Below are positions 1 to 5,833 of a stretch of DNA of 5,929 bases, one piece after another. How positions within the stretch are numbered: the first letter of the stretch is position 1; each line of letters opens with the position of its first letter. Origin of the DNA: JASBSR01 sp963847575 (GTDB taxonomy: Bacteria; Pseudomonadota; Gammaproteobacteria; SZUA-229); assembly GCA_963847575.1 (NCBI GenBank), contig CAWKAL010000059.1, forward strand, positions 1 to 5,929, read 5' to 3'. The position numbers and the translations under genes are program-made. The notes under the pieces were generated by a model. That model saw only the letters and a program-made list of their open reading frames with translations, had not been told where the DNA came from and did no database searches.

Positions 1-2
1 AT

Positions 3-824
3 GCCCATGATGCACAGGCCGCACATCGGGCAATGGCGCATGTCACACTGTTATTTGCCGTCGCACCCGCGATTGCGCCAGTGCTTGGCGCCTGGTTACA
101 CGATCTTTTCGGCTGGCGCAGCGTGTTCTGGTTTTTGACTGTATTCGGTGGATGCCTGCTGATCATGACCGTGTTTATCGAAGAAACCCACGCTGTCAGC
201 AGACGCAGTTCAATTCGTCCCAGGTCAGTGATTGCAGTTTATGCACGCACGCTCATGCACCGGCAGTTTATCGCCATGACGTTTTGCCTTGCATTCAGTT
301 TTGCCGGCGCCTTTTTATATATCGCGGGCGCACCGTCGGTGATATATGATTTTTTAGGCCTCGGCACAAACGACTTTGGCAAACAGTTTATCCCGATGGT
401 CGGCGGCCTGATGCTGGGCGCGTATGTATCTAGCCGACTCGCGCACCGCTGGCCGCCGCGACGTATTATCATCACCGGCTTTAATATTATGGCACTGGCC
501 GTCGTGATCAACCTGTTACAGGTGAGTTACCTGCAGGCAAGCGTGTTAACTATTGTCGGGCCGCTGGTAATGTATGTATTCGGCCTCGCCATGTTAATGC
601 CGGCCATGACCATACTGGCGCTGGACTGCTTTCCCGACAACCGGGGCGCTGCTGCATCGATGCAGGGGTTTTTCCAGATGTCAGTCAATGCCGCTGTCGC
701 CAGTATCGCAGTGCCACTGTTACACACCAGTAGTCAGCATTTTGTGCTGGGTCAGCTGGCGTTTATGTTCATGGCACTGCTGCTCTGGTCCTTTGCCAAA
801 TATCGTACACCACGAACGATATGA
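3..824 (+). CDS. Bcr/CflA-family MFS multidrug transporter, 5'-truncated by window edge
   Basis: This is an inner-membrane proton-driven drug/metabolite exporter of the major facilitator superfamily, Bcr/CflA (DHA1) type. The reading frame is open to the left edge: ten residues precede the first in-frame ATG at 33, and they continue the family alignment, so that ATG is internal. The visible protein begins at TM5, whose APAIAPVLGAWL stretch is the antiporter motif C. GWRSVFWFL into TM6 follows, then a basic central loop (around RRSSIRPRS) and six further hydrophobic segments for TM7-12. E. coli Bcr is close to 396 residues, so roughly 120 residues (TM1-4) lie outside the window. The gene ends with TGA 18 bp before the yaeQ fragment on the same strand, so the two may be cotranscribed. 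The substrate cannot be read from sequence. The family call is confident; the specific drug role is inference. Confidence 0.88.
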   Translation, partial: AHDAQAAHRAMAHVTLLFAVAPAIAPVLGAWLHDLFGWRSVFWFLTVFGGCLLIMTVFIEETHAVSRRSSIRPRSVIAVYARTLMHRQFIAMTFCLAFSFAGAFLYIAGAPSVIYDFLGLGTNDFGKQFIPMVGGLMLGAYVSSRLAHRWPPRRIIITGFNIMALAVVINLLQVSYLQASVLTIVGPLVMYVFGLAMLMPAMTILALDCFPDNRGAAASMQGFFQMSVNAAVASIAVPLLHTSSQHFVLGQLAFMFMALLLWSFAKYRTPRTI

Positions 825-842
825 TTAAATCGAGACACTAGC

Positions 843-1112
843 ATGGCATTGAAAGCGACCGTATACAAAGCCGATCTGCAAATCTCCGATATGGACCGGA
901 ACTACTATCACAATCATGCACTGACACTGGCACAACACCCGTCTGAAACTATCGAACGTATGATGATACGTTTACTGGTGTTTGCATTGCATGCACATGA
1001 TGACCTGGCATTCACTCGCGGCCTGAGTTCGAGTGACACCCCTGGCATATGGCCAATGTTGCTCACTATTCAGAGATGTTCAGACATAGCGCTTCATTAT
1101 AATCAGCGCTAA
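843..1112 (+). pseudogene. yaeQ: YaeQ family protein, truncated N-terminal fragment (89 codons)
   Basis: The first 70 residues match the N-terminus of YaeQ closely: MALKAT-YKA at the start, then DRNYY, LTLAQHPSETIERMM (E. coli has LTLARHPSETQERMM), FTRGLSSSD and a Trp at residue 70. YaeQ proteins are about 180 residues and have a fold related to PD-(D/E)XK nucleases; the name comes from the E. coli homologue, and the molecular role is poorly defined. After Trp70 (codon at 1050-1052) the 19 remaining residues do not resemble YaeQ, and a TAA follows. I looked for the missing C-terminal part (the W-ELG-PDE-R--KA region) in the other frames downstream and did not see it, so this looks like loss or replacement of the 3' end and not a single frameshift. 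The start at 843 has a GAGA element 7 bp upstream and matches the family start. It is probably non-functional, although a short expressed protein cannot be excluded. Confidence 0.8.
1087..1111. repeat. Inverted repeat at the end of the yaeQ fragment
   Basis: TAGCGCT (1087-1093) and AGCGCTA (1105-1111) are perfect 7-bp arms around an AT-rich 11-nt loop, overlapping the stop codon of the yaeQ fragment. It could fold as a small hairpin. No T-tract follows on either strand, so it is not a convincing intrinsic terminator. Confidence 0.3.
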
Positions 1113-1154
1113 CTAATTGATAACTCAAAGATAATGTAATCTACGACTACTATT

Positions 1155-1187
1155 TTGAACAGCAATATTTTAGATTTATGAATATTG
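1155..1187 (+). promoter_or_regulatory. Candidate promoter with overlapping inverted repeat, upstream of the PEP-CTERM gene
   Basis: TTGAAC (1155-1160) and TATGAA (1177-1182), with a 16-bp spacer, each match 4 of 6 bases of the sigma-70 consensus. A perfect 7-bp inverted repeat, CAATATT (1163-1169) and AATATTG (1181-1187), spans the spacer and -10. That is where a dimeric repressor could bind. The surrounding DNA is very AT-rich (16 G/C in 60 bases for 1141-1200), so chance matches are likely. This is inference only. Confidence 0.25.
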
Positions 1188-1262
1188 AGTTATGCTCTAA
1201 TCACATTCAAGTTGTGCAACCGTTCAGGTAACTAGCAAATAATACAGAGCGAGGGAGTGACA

Positions 1263-1976
1263 ATGACCTATGAATTCATTATGAAAATAATATCTACATG
1301 TTTATTGCTAGTTTCTTTTAGCGTCAGTGCAGCAAAAATTAATGTACCTGGTGATTTTCCCGGCACATTTTCAATGCAGCTACTTGTTGGAAAAATCTAT
1401 ATTGGCCCCGCTATTAGTGGCGATATTATACCTGGTGAAAATGGCGGCAATATTTTATTTGATGCAGATGCATTTGATAATATTGGAGCTGGCGCCGGAA
1501 CCTCAGCCTTGACACTAATAGCCGGTGAAAAAACTCATATTGCCACTTCGTTGATAGCATACACACCGGCTGAGTTTTATATCGATGGAAGTGGCACGGG
1601 AACATTGGTTGATAATGCCGATAGTACAGCTGGACACTGGACATTAAAGATACCTTTGTATGTAACATTTAACGACTACGAATATATATTCAGTGATTTC
1701 ACGTTAACAACCGATGCTTGTTATGCATATGGTAGATATTCAAATCAACTGTGTGGCAGCGCTATGGATTATGCAACAGGTGATGCGTATCTAGTAGGGC
1801 ATACAATACTGGATCAAGGTGAATTTGAAGGCTTTGCACTACCTATGACGTTTGGCTTCTATGCAAACGACCCATCACTTTCTTCGGTACCTGCGCCTGC
1901 AGCGCTGTGGCTATTCGTTAGTGGTTTGTTGTTTTTTGTTAGACTAGGAAATCGTACTTCTCGATCCTTAGAATAA
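1263..1976 (+). CDS. PEP-CTERM sorting domain-containing exported protein
   Basis: This is an exported protein of unknown function carrying an exosortase-type C-terminal sorting signal. The N-terminus has a Sec signal peptide (MKIISTCLLLVSFSVSAA, predicted cleavage after the Ser-Ala-Ala region). The mature part of about 180 residues is acidic, glycine-rich and probably beta-rich, with two cysteines (TDAC and QLCG) that could pair in the periplasm. The tail has the tripartite PEP-CTERM layout: VPAPAALWLF motif, hydrophobic helix (VSGLLFFV), then a basic cluster (RLGNRTSR). Known family behaviour is recognition by an EpsH/XrtA-type exosortase, often linked to extracellular polysaccharide; no exosortase lies in the window. 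Three in-frame starts exist: GTG 1257, ATG 1263 and ATG 1281. GAGGGAG (1251-1257) sits 5 bp before ATG 1263 and overlaps the GTG, so 1263 is chosen; 1281 would give the tightest signal peptide. The gene is much poorer in G+C than its neighbours (18 of 60 bases for 1681-1740). Confidence 0.85.
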   Translation: MTYEFIMKIISTCLLLVSFSVSAAKINVPGDFPGTFSMQLLVGKIYIGPAISGDIIPGENGGNILFDADAFDNIGAGAGTSALTLIAGEKTHIATSLIAYTPAEFYIDGSGTGTLVDNADSTAGHWTLKIPLYVTFNDYEYIFSDFTLTTDACYAYGRYSNQLCGSAMDYATGDAYLVGHTILDQGEFEGFALPMTFGFYANDPSLSSVPAPAALWLFVSGLLFFVRLGNRTSRSLE

Positions 1977-1997
1977 GACTTCTTTCTAATTAAGAAT

Positions 1998-2378
1998 GTG
2001 AAGACTGATCTCGTATCTTCCGTTTGCCCCTGTTGTTCAGGCAAGCCATTCGCCCAGTGCTGTGAACCCTATATCAATTGCAATGCATCCGTGCCTACAG
2101 TTGAGGCATTCATGCGCTCACGCTATACTGCTTATACCATGAGAGATGAACGCTACCTGCTCGATACATGGCACAGCTCAACGCGCCCTGAGCACATCGA
2201 ACTGGATCGCGCAATAAAATGGATTCGATTGAAGATTGTTAACAGCGAGCGCGATCACGTGAAATTTATTACCACTTACAAATTAGATGGTAGGGCCTAT
2301 AAGTCGCATAATCACAGTCGGTTTGTTTACGAAAACCAGCGCTGGTTTTATCTTGATGAAATTGTAGAGAGCAATTAA
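1998..2378 (+). CDS. ychJ: YchJ family (UPF0225) SEC-C motif protein
   Basis: This small, probably cytosolic protein of 126 residues has the YchJ architecture. An N-terminal SEC-C zinc motif, CPCCSGKPFAQCC (residues 10-22), offers Cys10, Cys12, Cys21 and Cys22 as likely zinc ligands. An NTF2-like YchJ middle domain follows, with the hallmark FMRSRYTAY (E. coli LMRSRYCAF), a YLLDTWHSS segment (E. coli YLIKTWHPS), and SRFVYENQRWFYLDE near the end (E. coli SRFLKENGQWYYIDG). E. coli YchJ (about 152 residues) has a second SEC-C motif at its C-terminus; this protein ends before that point, as I believe many family members do. The biochemical role is not established; SEC-C motifs in general bind zinc and often mediate protein contacts, as in SecA. 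The GTG start at 1998 is the only sensible one before the zinc motif. Its ribosome-binding site is weak (TAAG at 1991-1994). It lies 21 bp after the PEP-CTERM gene, in the same frame but after a stop. Confidence 0.88.
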   Translation: MKTDLVSSVCPCCSGKPFAQCCEPYINCNASVPTVEAFMRSRYTAYTMRDERYLLDTWHSSTRPEHIELDRAIKWIRLKIVNSERDHVKFITTYKLDGRAYKSHNHSRFVYENQRWFYLDEIVESN

Positions 2379-2583
2379 ATCTGATGAACTAAAAATAAAG
2401 GCTCTTTCTGCCGGACATAAACCATCTAATCAACGCATTTGCCAATATTCATAAGCCGGGTGTATAGTTCATCGAAATTGTGATCCATCGATGGAATGCA
2501 CCTGGAGCCAGCAATGATTCTGATCCATAGTTTGAATCAGCTGCACTCTGACCCGATTTATCCAGACTGATAAGGAATCAAGT
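2379..2583 (+). promoter_or_regulatory. Intergenic region upstream of the first beta-barrel gene, with short repeats
   Basis: No gene is visible here. The stretch contains a perfect 12-bp palindrome TCCATCGATGGA (2484-2495), a direct repeat of TGATCCAT at 2481-2488 and 2521-2528 (40 bp apart), and a small inverted repeat TGATTC (2515-2520) / GAATCA (2534-2539). It presumably holds the promoter of the 2584 gene, but I cannot point to a convincing -35/-10 pair. No intrinsic terminator for the YchJ gene is evident. An AAGGA ribosome-binding site lies at 2572-2576. Confidence 0.3.
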
Positions 2584-3396
2584 ATGCGCCCAGCAATCAA
2601 ACGTTTTATTCTGGCCTGTTTTGTTATATCCATCTCGCAATCCGCATCTGCTGAGGATGATGAAATTTCGATAGTCGGTGGTGTTGCCTACAACTGGAAA
2701 AACGAAGATTTCAAGATTAATGGCAAGCCCTTTAAACCCGAATTCACCACTGTCGACTGGTCGCTAATTGCTGCGTACAGATCATTTTATGTAAAAGTTA
2801 ATTTTGACCAGTCAATAAAAGACAGTTTTCAGATAGATAATTCAGCGAGCGGCAGTGGCACTCCTGATAACCAGGCTATTTTATTTAGCCGGGATGATAT
2901 CGGGTTGACCTTTGGTTATAGCGTACTGGATAACGTTACCGTGTTCGCGGGCTTCACTCGTGGTGAGACTGAAGGCGCAGGGACCGGCCAGATTATTGAC
3001 GAAGGAACAGGACCTGCATTCAGCACGGTCTCGATAAGCATTATTGAGCAGGGGCCGTTTGTGGGCGCCAGTTACAGTTATTACTTACATAATTCTGGCT
3101 CATTGAGTTTTAGCCTGGCCTACGCAAAGCTCGACGGTGAGGTCATGCTCAGAAACGCCAGCACTTTAATTGCGACACGAGCAACGACTTTTAACTCCCA
3201 GGTCGCAAAAGGCGATGCCGACGGCCTCAGCTATTCTGTTACCTGGACGGACCTGTTTGCTGAAAATATACTGTACAACATTGGTTTTAAACAGACAGAT
3301 TACAAATTCGATGCACCGGAAGTAGTCGGGCAGGACAGCTCCGATTTTGACGATACCTATCTCACGTTTTTTATTGGCCTATCAAAATTCTTTTAG
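2584..3396 (+). CDS. Putative outer-membrane beta-barrel protein
   Basis: This 270-residue protein has a clear Sec signal peptide, with predicted cleavage between Ala23 and Glu24 (SQSASA|ED). The mature part shows alternating hydrophobic/polar stretches with many Tyr, Phe and Gly typical of transmembrane beta-strands, such as LTFGYSVLDNVTVFAGF and GPFVGASYSYYLH. It ends in SKFF; a C-terminal aromatic residue is the usual signal for BAM-mediated outer-membrane insertion. I do not recognise a specific family; it is in the size range of 8-12 strand barrels. AAGGA 7 bp before the ATG supports the start. The protein is similar to the product of the convergent gene immediately downstream: GPFVGASYSYY against GYFVGATYGYL, LAYAKLDGEV against LAYADLDGNV, KGDADGLSYS against KGQTSGFSYG. 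The stop is 12 bp from the stop of that gene. Function (pore, adhesin or structural) cannot be assigned. Confidence 0.8.
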   Translation: MRPAIKRFILACFVISISQSASAEDDEISIVGGVAYNWKNEDFKINGKPFKPEFTTVDWSLIAAYRSFYVKVNFDQSIKDSFQIDNSASGSGTPDNQAILFSRDDIGLTFGYSVLDNVTVFAGFTRGETEGAGTGQIIDEGTGPAFSTVSISIIEQGPFVGASYSYYLHNSGSLSFSLAYAKLDGEVMLRNASTLIATRATTFNSQVAKGDADGLSYSVTWTDLFAENILYNIGFKQTDYKFDAPEVVGQDSSDFDDTYLTFFIGLSKFF

Positions 3397-3408
3397 AATT
3401 AACCAGCA

Positions 3409-4098
3409 TTAGAACACCAGGCCAAGGGTTGTCGATATGATTTCCTTATCCGTGACGGCACTACTGCCCTCCACTTCATACTCATACTTACGTATCCTGA
3501 TATTAACGGTATACGCCATGGTCTCGCGAAACGGGCCTGATATCGTAAAGCCATAACTAAAGCCGCTGGTTTGTCCCTTTGTATTATCTGCAGGACTGCC
3601 ATCAACCGTCACGTTGCCATCAAGGTCTGCATACGCAAGTGTGCCTGCTAAATTCACTCCATTGACTAAGTAGCCATACGTCGCACCGACGAAATATCCA
3701 CGATCATCCTGAAATTCACCCTGGAAATCATCCTTCATTTCACTCACGGTATAACCCAGGAATACACTGAGATCCTGCAGCGGTATATAACCAGCAGTAA
3801 AGGTATAGTCCTGGCGTTCGATGCCGGTAATCTCGCCCTGGTTCTCCAGGAAATCCACGCCAAATAAATCAGCGCCGGCATCAAAATAGATATTGTTGTA
3901 ATTGAAGGTTAATCCCGCCACCAGCGCTGTGTAATTTGCATCCAGTTTTGTGCCATCAGAGCGCACATAGGCGAGTTGATTCAGGCTTACGCCTATTCTT
4001 GGAAACACATCGAATGCCGCCTGTTCTTCTGCGTGTGCATTGGGCCACATCGAGCACTGTGCACAAAGCATAAGACTGGTAACAGCAAATTTCTTCAT
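3409..4098 (-). CDS. Putative outer-membrane beta-barrel protein, paralogue of the convergent gene
   Basis: This 229-residue protein begins with a Lys-Lys-led signal peptide (MKKFAVTSLMLCAQCSMW...), predicted to be cleaved between Ala23 and Glu24 (NAHA|EE). The rest is a run of amphipathic, aromatic-rich strands (LVAGLTFNYNNIYFDAG, FTAGYIPLQDLSVFLGYT, YFVGATYGYLVNG, GFSYGFTISG), and the last residue is Phe (LGLVF), as expected for a BAM substrate. No specific family is recognised. It resembles the plus-strand barrel protein ending at 3396 but is about 41 residues shorter, mostly through shorter loops between predicted strands. The two genes converge tail to tail with no room for a separate terminator between them. 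The ribosome-binding site is weak (TGGA at about 4105-4108). The promoter should lie in 4099-4298, upstream of the MFS gene's end. Confidence 0.8.
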   Translation of the reverse strand: MKKFAVTSLMLCAQCSMWPNAHAEEQAAFDVFPRIGVSLNQLAYVRSDGTKLDANYTALVAGLTFNYNNIYFDAGADLFGVDFLENQGEITGIERQDYTFTAGYIPLQDLSVFLGYTVSEMKDDFQGEFQDDRGYFVGATYGYLVNGVNLAGTLAYADLDGNVTVDGSPADNTKGQTSGFSYGFTISGPFRETMAYTVNIRIRKYEYEVEGSSAVTDKEIISTTLGLVF

Positions 4099-4298
4099 GA
4101 TGTATCCATATTTGTTTAAGAGAATATCGACGTAAAAATTAACATTTACCCGAGTATTCTATTGGAAAACCTTTGCCAGTATTCATTTTTCGAGGATATT
4201 TAGAAGCGACATGTGCCGGACACAATTATCAGGGCCAGGCAGCTATCGAGATTAGACAGTGCAATATGGACAACTGCGGTCGCTCTATGCGCGTTATT
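4099..4298 (-). promoter_or_regulatory. Intergenic region holding the presumed promoter of the minus-strand barrel gene
   Basis: No gene is visible. The part next to the barrel gene is AT-rich and, on the minus strand, carries GAATACT twice about 21 bp apart (within roughly 4150-4185). Either copy could serve as a degenerate -10 region, but no good -35 accompanies them. I found no intrinsic terminator for the upstream MFS gene, so readthrough from it into the barrel gene is possible. Confidence 0.2.
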
Positions 4299-5627
4299 TT
4301 ATTCCGGTTCACTCACATCTGGCAGGTAATTAATATATAAAGCGGCAAGTATGGACATGAGTCCCAGCACCAGTACGGTTGCTGCCGGGCCGTACCAGTC
4401 GCTAACCAGGCCAACCAGGCCGCCGAATAGCATGAGCACACCAATTACGGTATTGGACACCGCGACATAGGCAGCCCGATTGTCACCGCTTGCCATATCA
4501 ACCAGGTATACCTTGCGGCCAAGGCGCACACCGCCATGCATGATGTTGAGGATTAAAAATATCACTGCAATACCGAATTCATTGATAGCCCAGTGCCAGT
4601 CGTTGATGACGGCGGTGCAGGTAAATATACCGAGCAGGCCGGCACCGGTGGTTGCAATGGTCATCACGCGTTTACTTGACTGATCACCCATGTAACCCCA
4701 GACAGGTGCTGACAAGCTGGCGGCCAGGCCATTGGCAATAATTAACGCGCCCAGGCCGAGTAACTTGCCGCCTTCGTTAGCTTGCGCAATAAGTACATAA
4801 AACGGAGGCGCAAGTGCAACAGACAGCAGTAAACCGCGAGCGATGACAAAACGCCGGAACGGTGCATCAGTTTTAAGTAGCCGTAACTGTTGCAGCGCAA
4901 CACCAAGTGCATTACCACCTCCTTCGGTGGCACCAGGTTGCTCAATGATGAAAGCAAACACCAGCGACGCGATAATCCATAACACACCACCAGCGATCAA
5001 AAGGCCGGCGAACACGTTCAGACCGGCGTCTTCCAGGTTCACCGACCCCAGCCACAAACCAATCAGCAATACAGCAACACCCGAGATACTGGCGCTCCAG
5101 CCCATCAGCGCACCGCGGCGGCTTTTAGAAACAGTTTTGCCCAGCACGTCTTTGGCTGACACAGAACACAGCCCCCGTGACAGGCTAAAAACAACCAACA
5201 TAAACAGAATTGCACCACCCGCGGCATTGCCTTTAAAACTTAATGCGGCATACGCCATACCGACGAGGCTGAGCGCTGATAACAGAGAGCCGATCAGCCA
5301 GATGGTTTTGCGAATCGCCAGCCGCCGAACCGCCGCGGCAACCGCCAGTTGCGGCAACAATACACCCGCTTCGCGTATGGGAACCAGGAACCCGGTGAAT
5401 AAGGCGGGCACGCCAAGCATGCCAAACAGCCAGGGTATGATTAATTTGGCACTGGCAATTTCATCAGCCACCTTGCCGAGAAGATTCGCAACCAGGTAGG
5501 CAAAGAAATTACGCGGCTGATCATTACAGGCGGAATCCGGAATGTCTTTACAAACACGCGCATCTTCATCACCGGTGATGCGGTCATACAGATTTTCAAC
5601 CAGTGTATTGCCGGTATTGTTCGTCAT
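4299..5627 (-). CDS. MFS transporter, 12 TM, with long cytosolic N-terminus
   Basis: This 442-residue inner-membrane permease of the major facilitator superfamily has unknown substrate. Predicted membrane segments, by hydrophobicity, are near residues 61-82, 87-100, 108-129, 137-152, 173-193, 204-228, 260-281, 289-310, 321-341, 351-368, 387-408 and 413-434. A motif-A-like loop RRLAIRK follows TM2 (101-107), and its counterpart GYMGDQSSKR follows TM8 (311-320), as expected from the internal duplication of MFS proteins. The central loop (229-258) is fairly short. The first 60 residues are hydrophilic with Cys26 and Cys34 and a QPRNFF segment; I recall similar N-termini in other proteobacterial MFS proteins but cannot verify this here. 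The ATG at 5627 has only a weak GAGAA-like element upstream. It is complete, and about 200 bp lie between its stop and the downstream barrel gene. It is distinct from the Bcr/CflA transporter at the left edge. Confidence 0.85.
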   Translation of the reverse strand: MTNNTGNTLVENLYDRITGDEDARVCKDIPDSACNDQPRNFFAYLVANLLGKVADEIASAKLIIPWLFGMLGVPALFTGFLVPIREAGVLLPQLAVAAAVRRLAIRKTIWLIGSLLSALSLVGMAYAALSFKGNAAGGAILFMLVVFSLSRGLCSVSAKDVLGKTVSKSRRGALMGWSASISGVAVLLIGLWLGSVNLEDAGLNVFAGLLIAGGVLWIIASLVFAFIIEQPGATEGGGNALGVALQQLRLLKTDAPFRRFVIARGLLLSVALAPPFYVLIAQANEGGKLLGLGALIIANGLAASLSAPVWGYMGDQSSKRVMTIATTGAGLLGIFTCTAVINDWHWAINEFGIAVIFLILNIMHGGVRLGRKVYLVDMASGDNRAAYVAVSNTVIGVLMLFGGLVGLVSDWYGPAATVLVLGLMSILAALYINYLPDVSEPE

Positions 5628-5795
5628 GTTTGATTATTTCTCGACAGCATAACGCCCTGGATTTACTGAGCCTGGCCCATTTTATTTTGATTAGTGTATA
5701 CGAAAATGGAATCTGAACCTGATATTCGCCAGGAAGCAACCTGTCGAATTAAACAATAATCGCTACGACGCCTTTTAGTCGACAGCCTGAAAGCA
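5628..5795 (-). promoter_or_regulatory. Upstream region of the MFS gene; no gene seen
   Basis: This stretch should contain the promoter for the minus-strand MFS gene. The best -10 candidate is TAAAAT on the minus strand (plus positions 5679-5684, five of six consensus bases), about 50 nt before the ATG, but no good -35 is present. TCGACAGC occurs twice (5641-5648 and 5779-5786). I see no credible coding sequence here on either strand. Confidence 0.2.
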
Positions 5796-5832
5796 GAACG
5801 GCGGCGTATTTAACGCCGCCGTTCAAGTTTTT
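5796..5832 (+). terminator. Rho-independent terminator, possibly bidirectional
   Basis: Perfect 11-bp GC-rich arms GAACGGCGGCG (5796-5806) and CGCCGCCGTTC (5814-5824) enclose a 7-nt loop, followed on the plus strand by AAGTTTTT (5825-5832). On the minus strand the hairpin is followed only by TGCTTTC, a poor T-tract. It lies just past the stop of the partial minus-strand gene at the right edge, so it likely ends that transcript too. No plus-strand gene upstream explains the better plus-strand signal. Confidence 0.75.
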
Positions 5833-5833
5833 A

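Noticed and set aside
1053..1256. Remaining 3' half of yaeQ in another frame (simple frameshift hypothesis)
   Set aside because: No YaeQ C-terminal motifs appear in any frame of this AT-rich stretch, so a simple frameshift does not explain the truncation.
1257..1262. GTG at 1257 as the start of the PEP-CTERM gene
   Set aside because: It overlaps the GAGGGAG ribosome-binding site, leaving no spacing; ATG 1263 is 5 bp from that site.
1426..2044. Minus-strand open frames across the PEP-CTERM gene (1426-1668 and 1859-2044)
   Set aside because: They are shadows of the plus-strand gene, with no start signals and no coherent protein features.
4843..5499. Long plus-strand open frame (218 codons) antisense to the MFS gene
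   Set aside because: The translation is rich in Arg, Pro, Ser and Thr without domain character, as expected for the shadow of a GC-rich membrane protein gene; the minus frame has clear MFS topology.
5706..5759. 17-codon plus-strand ORF starting ATG at 5706
   Set aside because: There is no ribosome-binding site, no recognisable features, and a length expected by chance.
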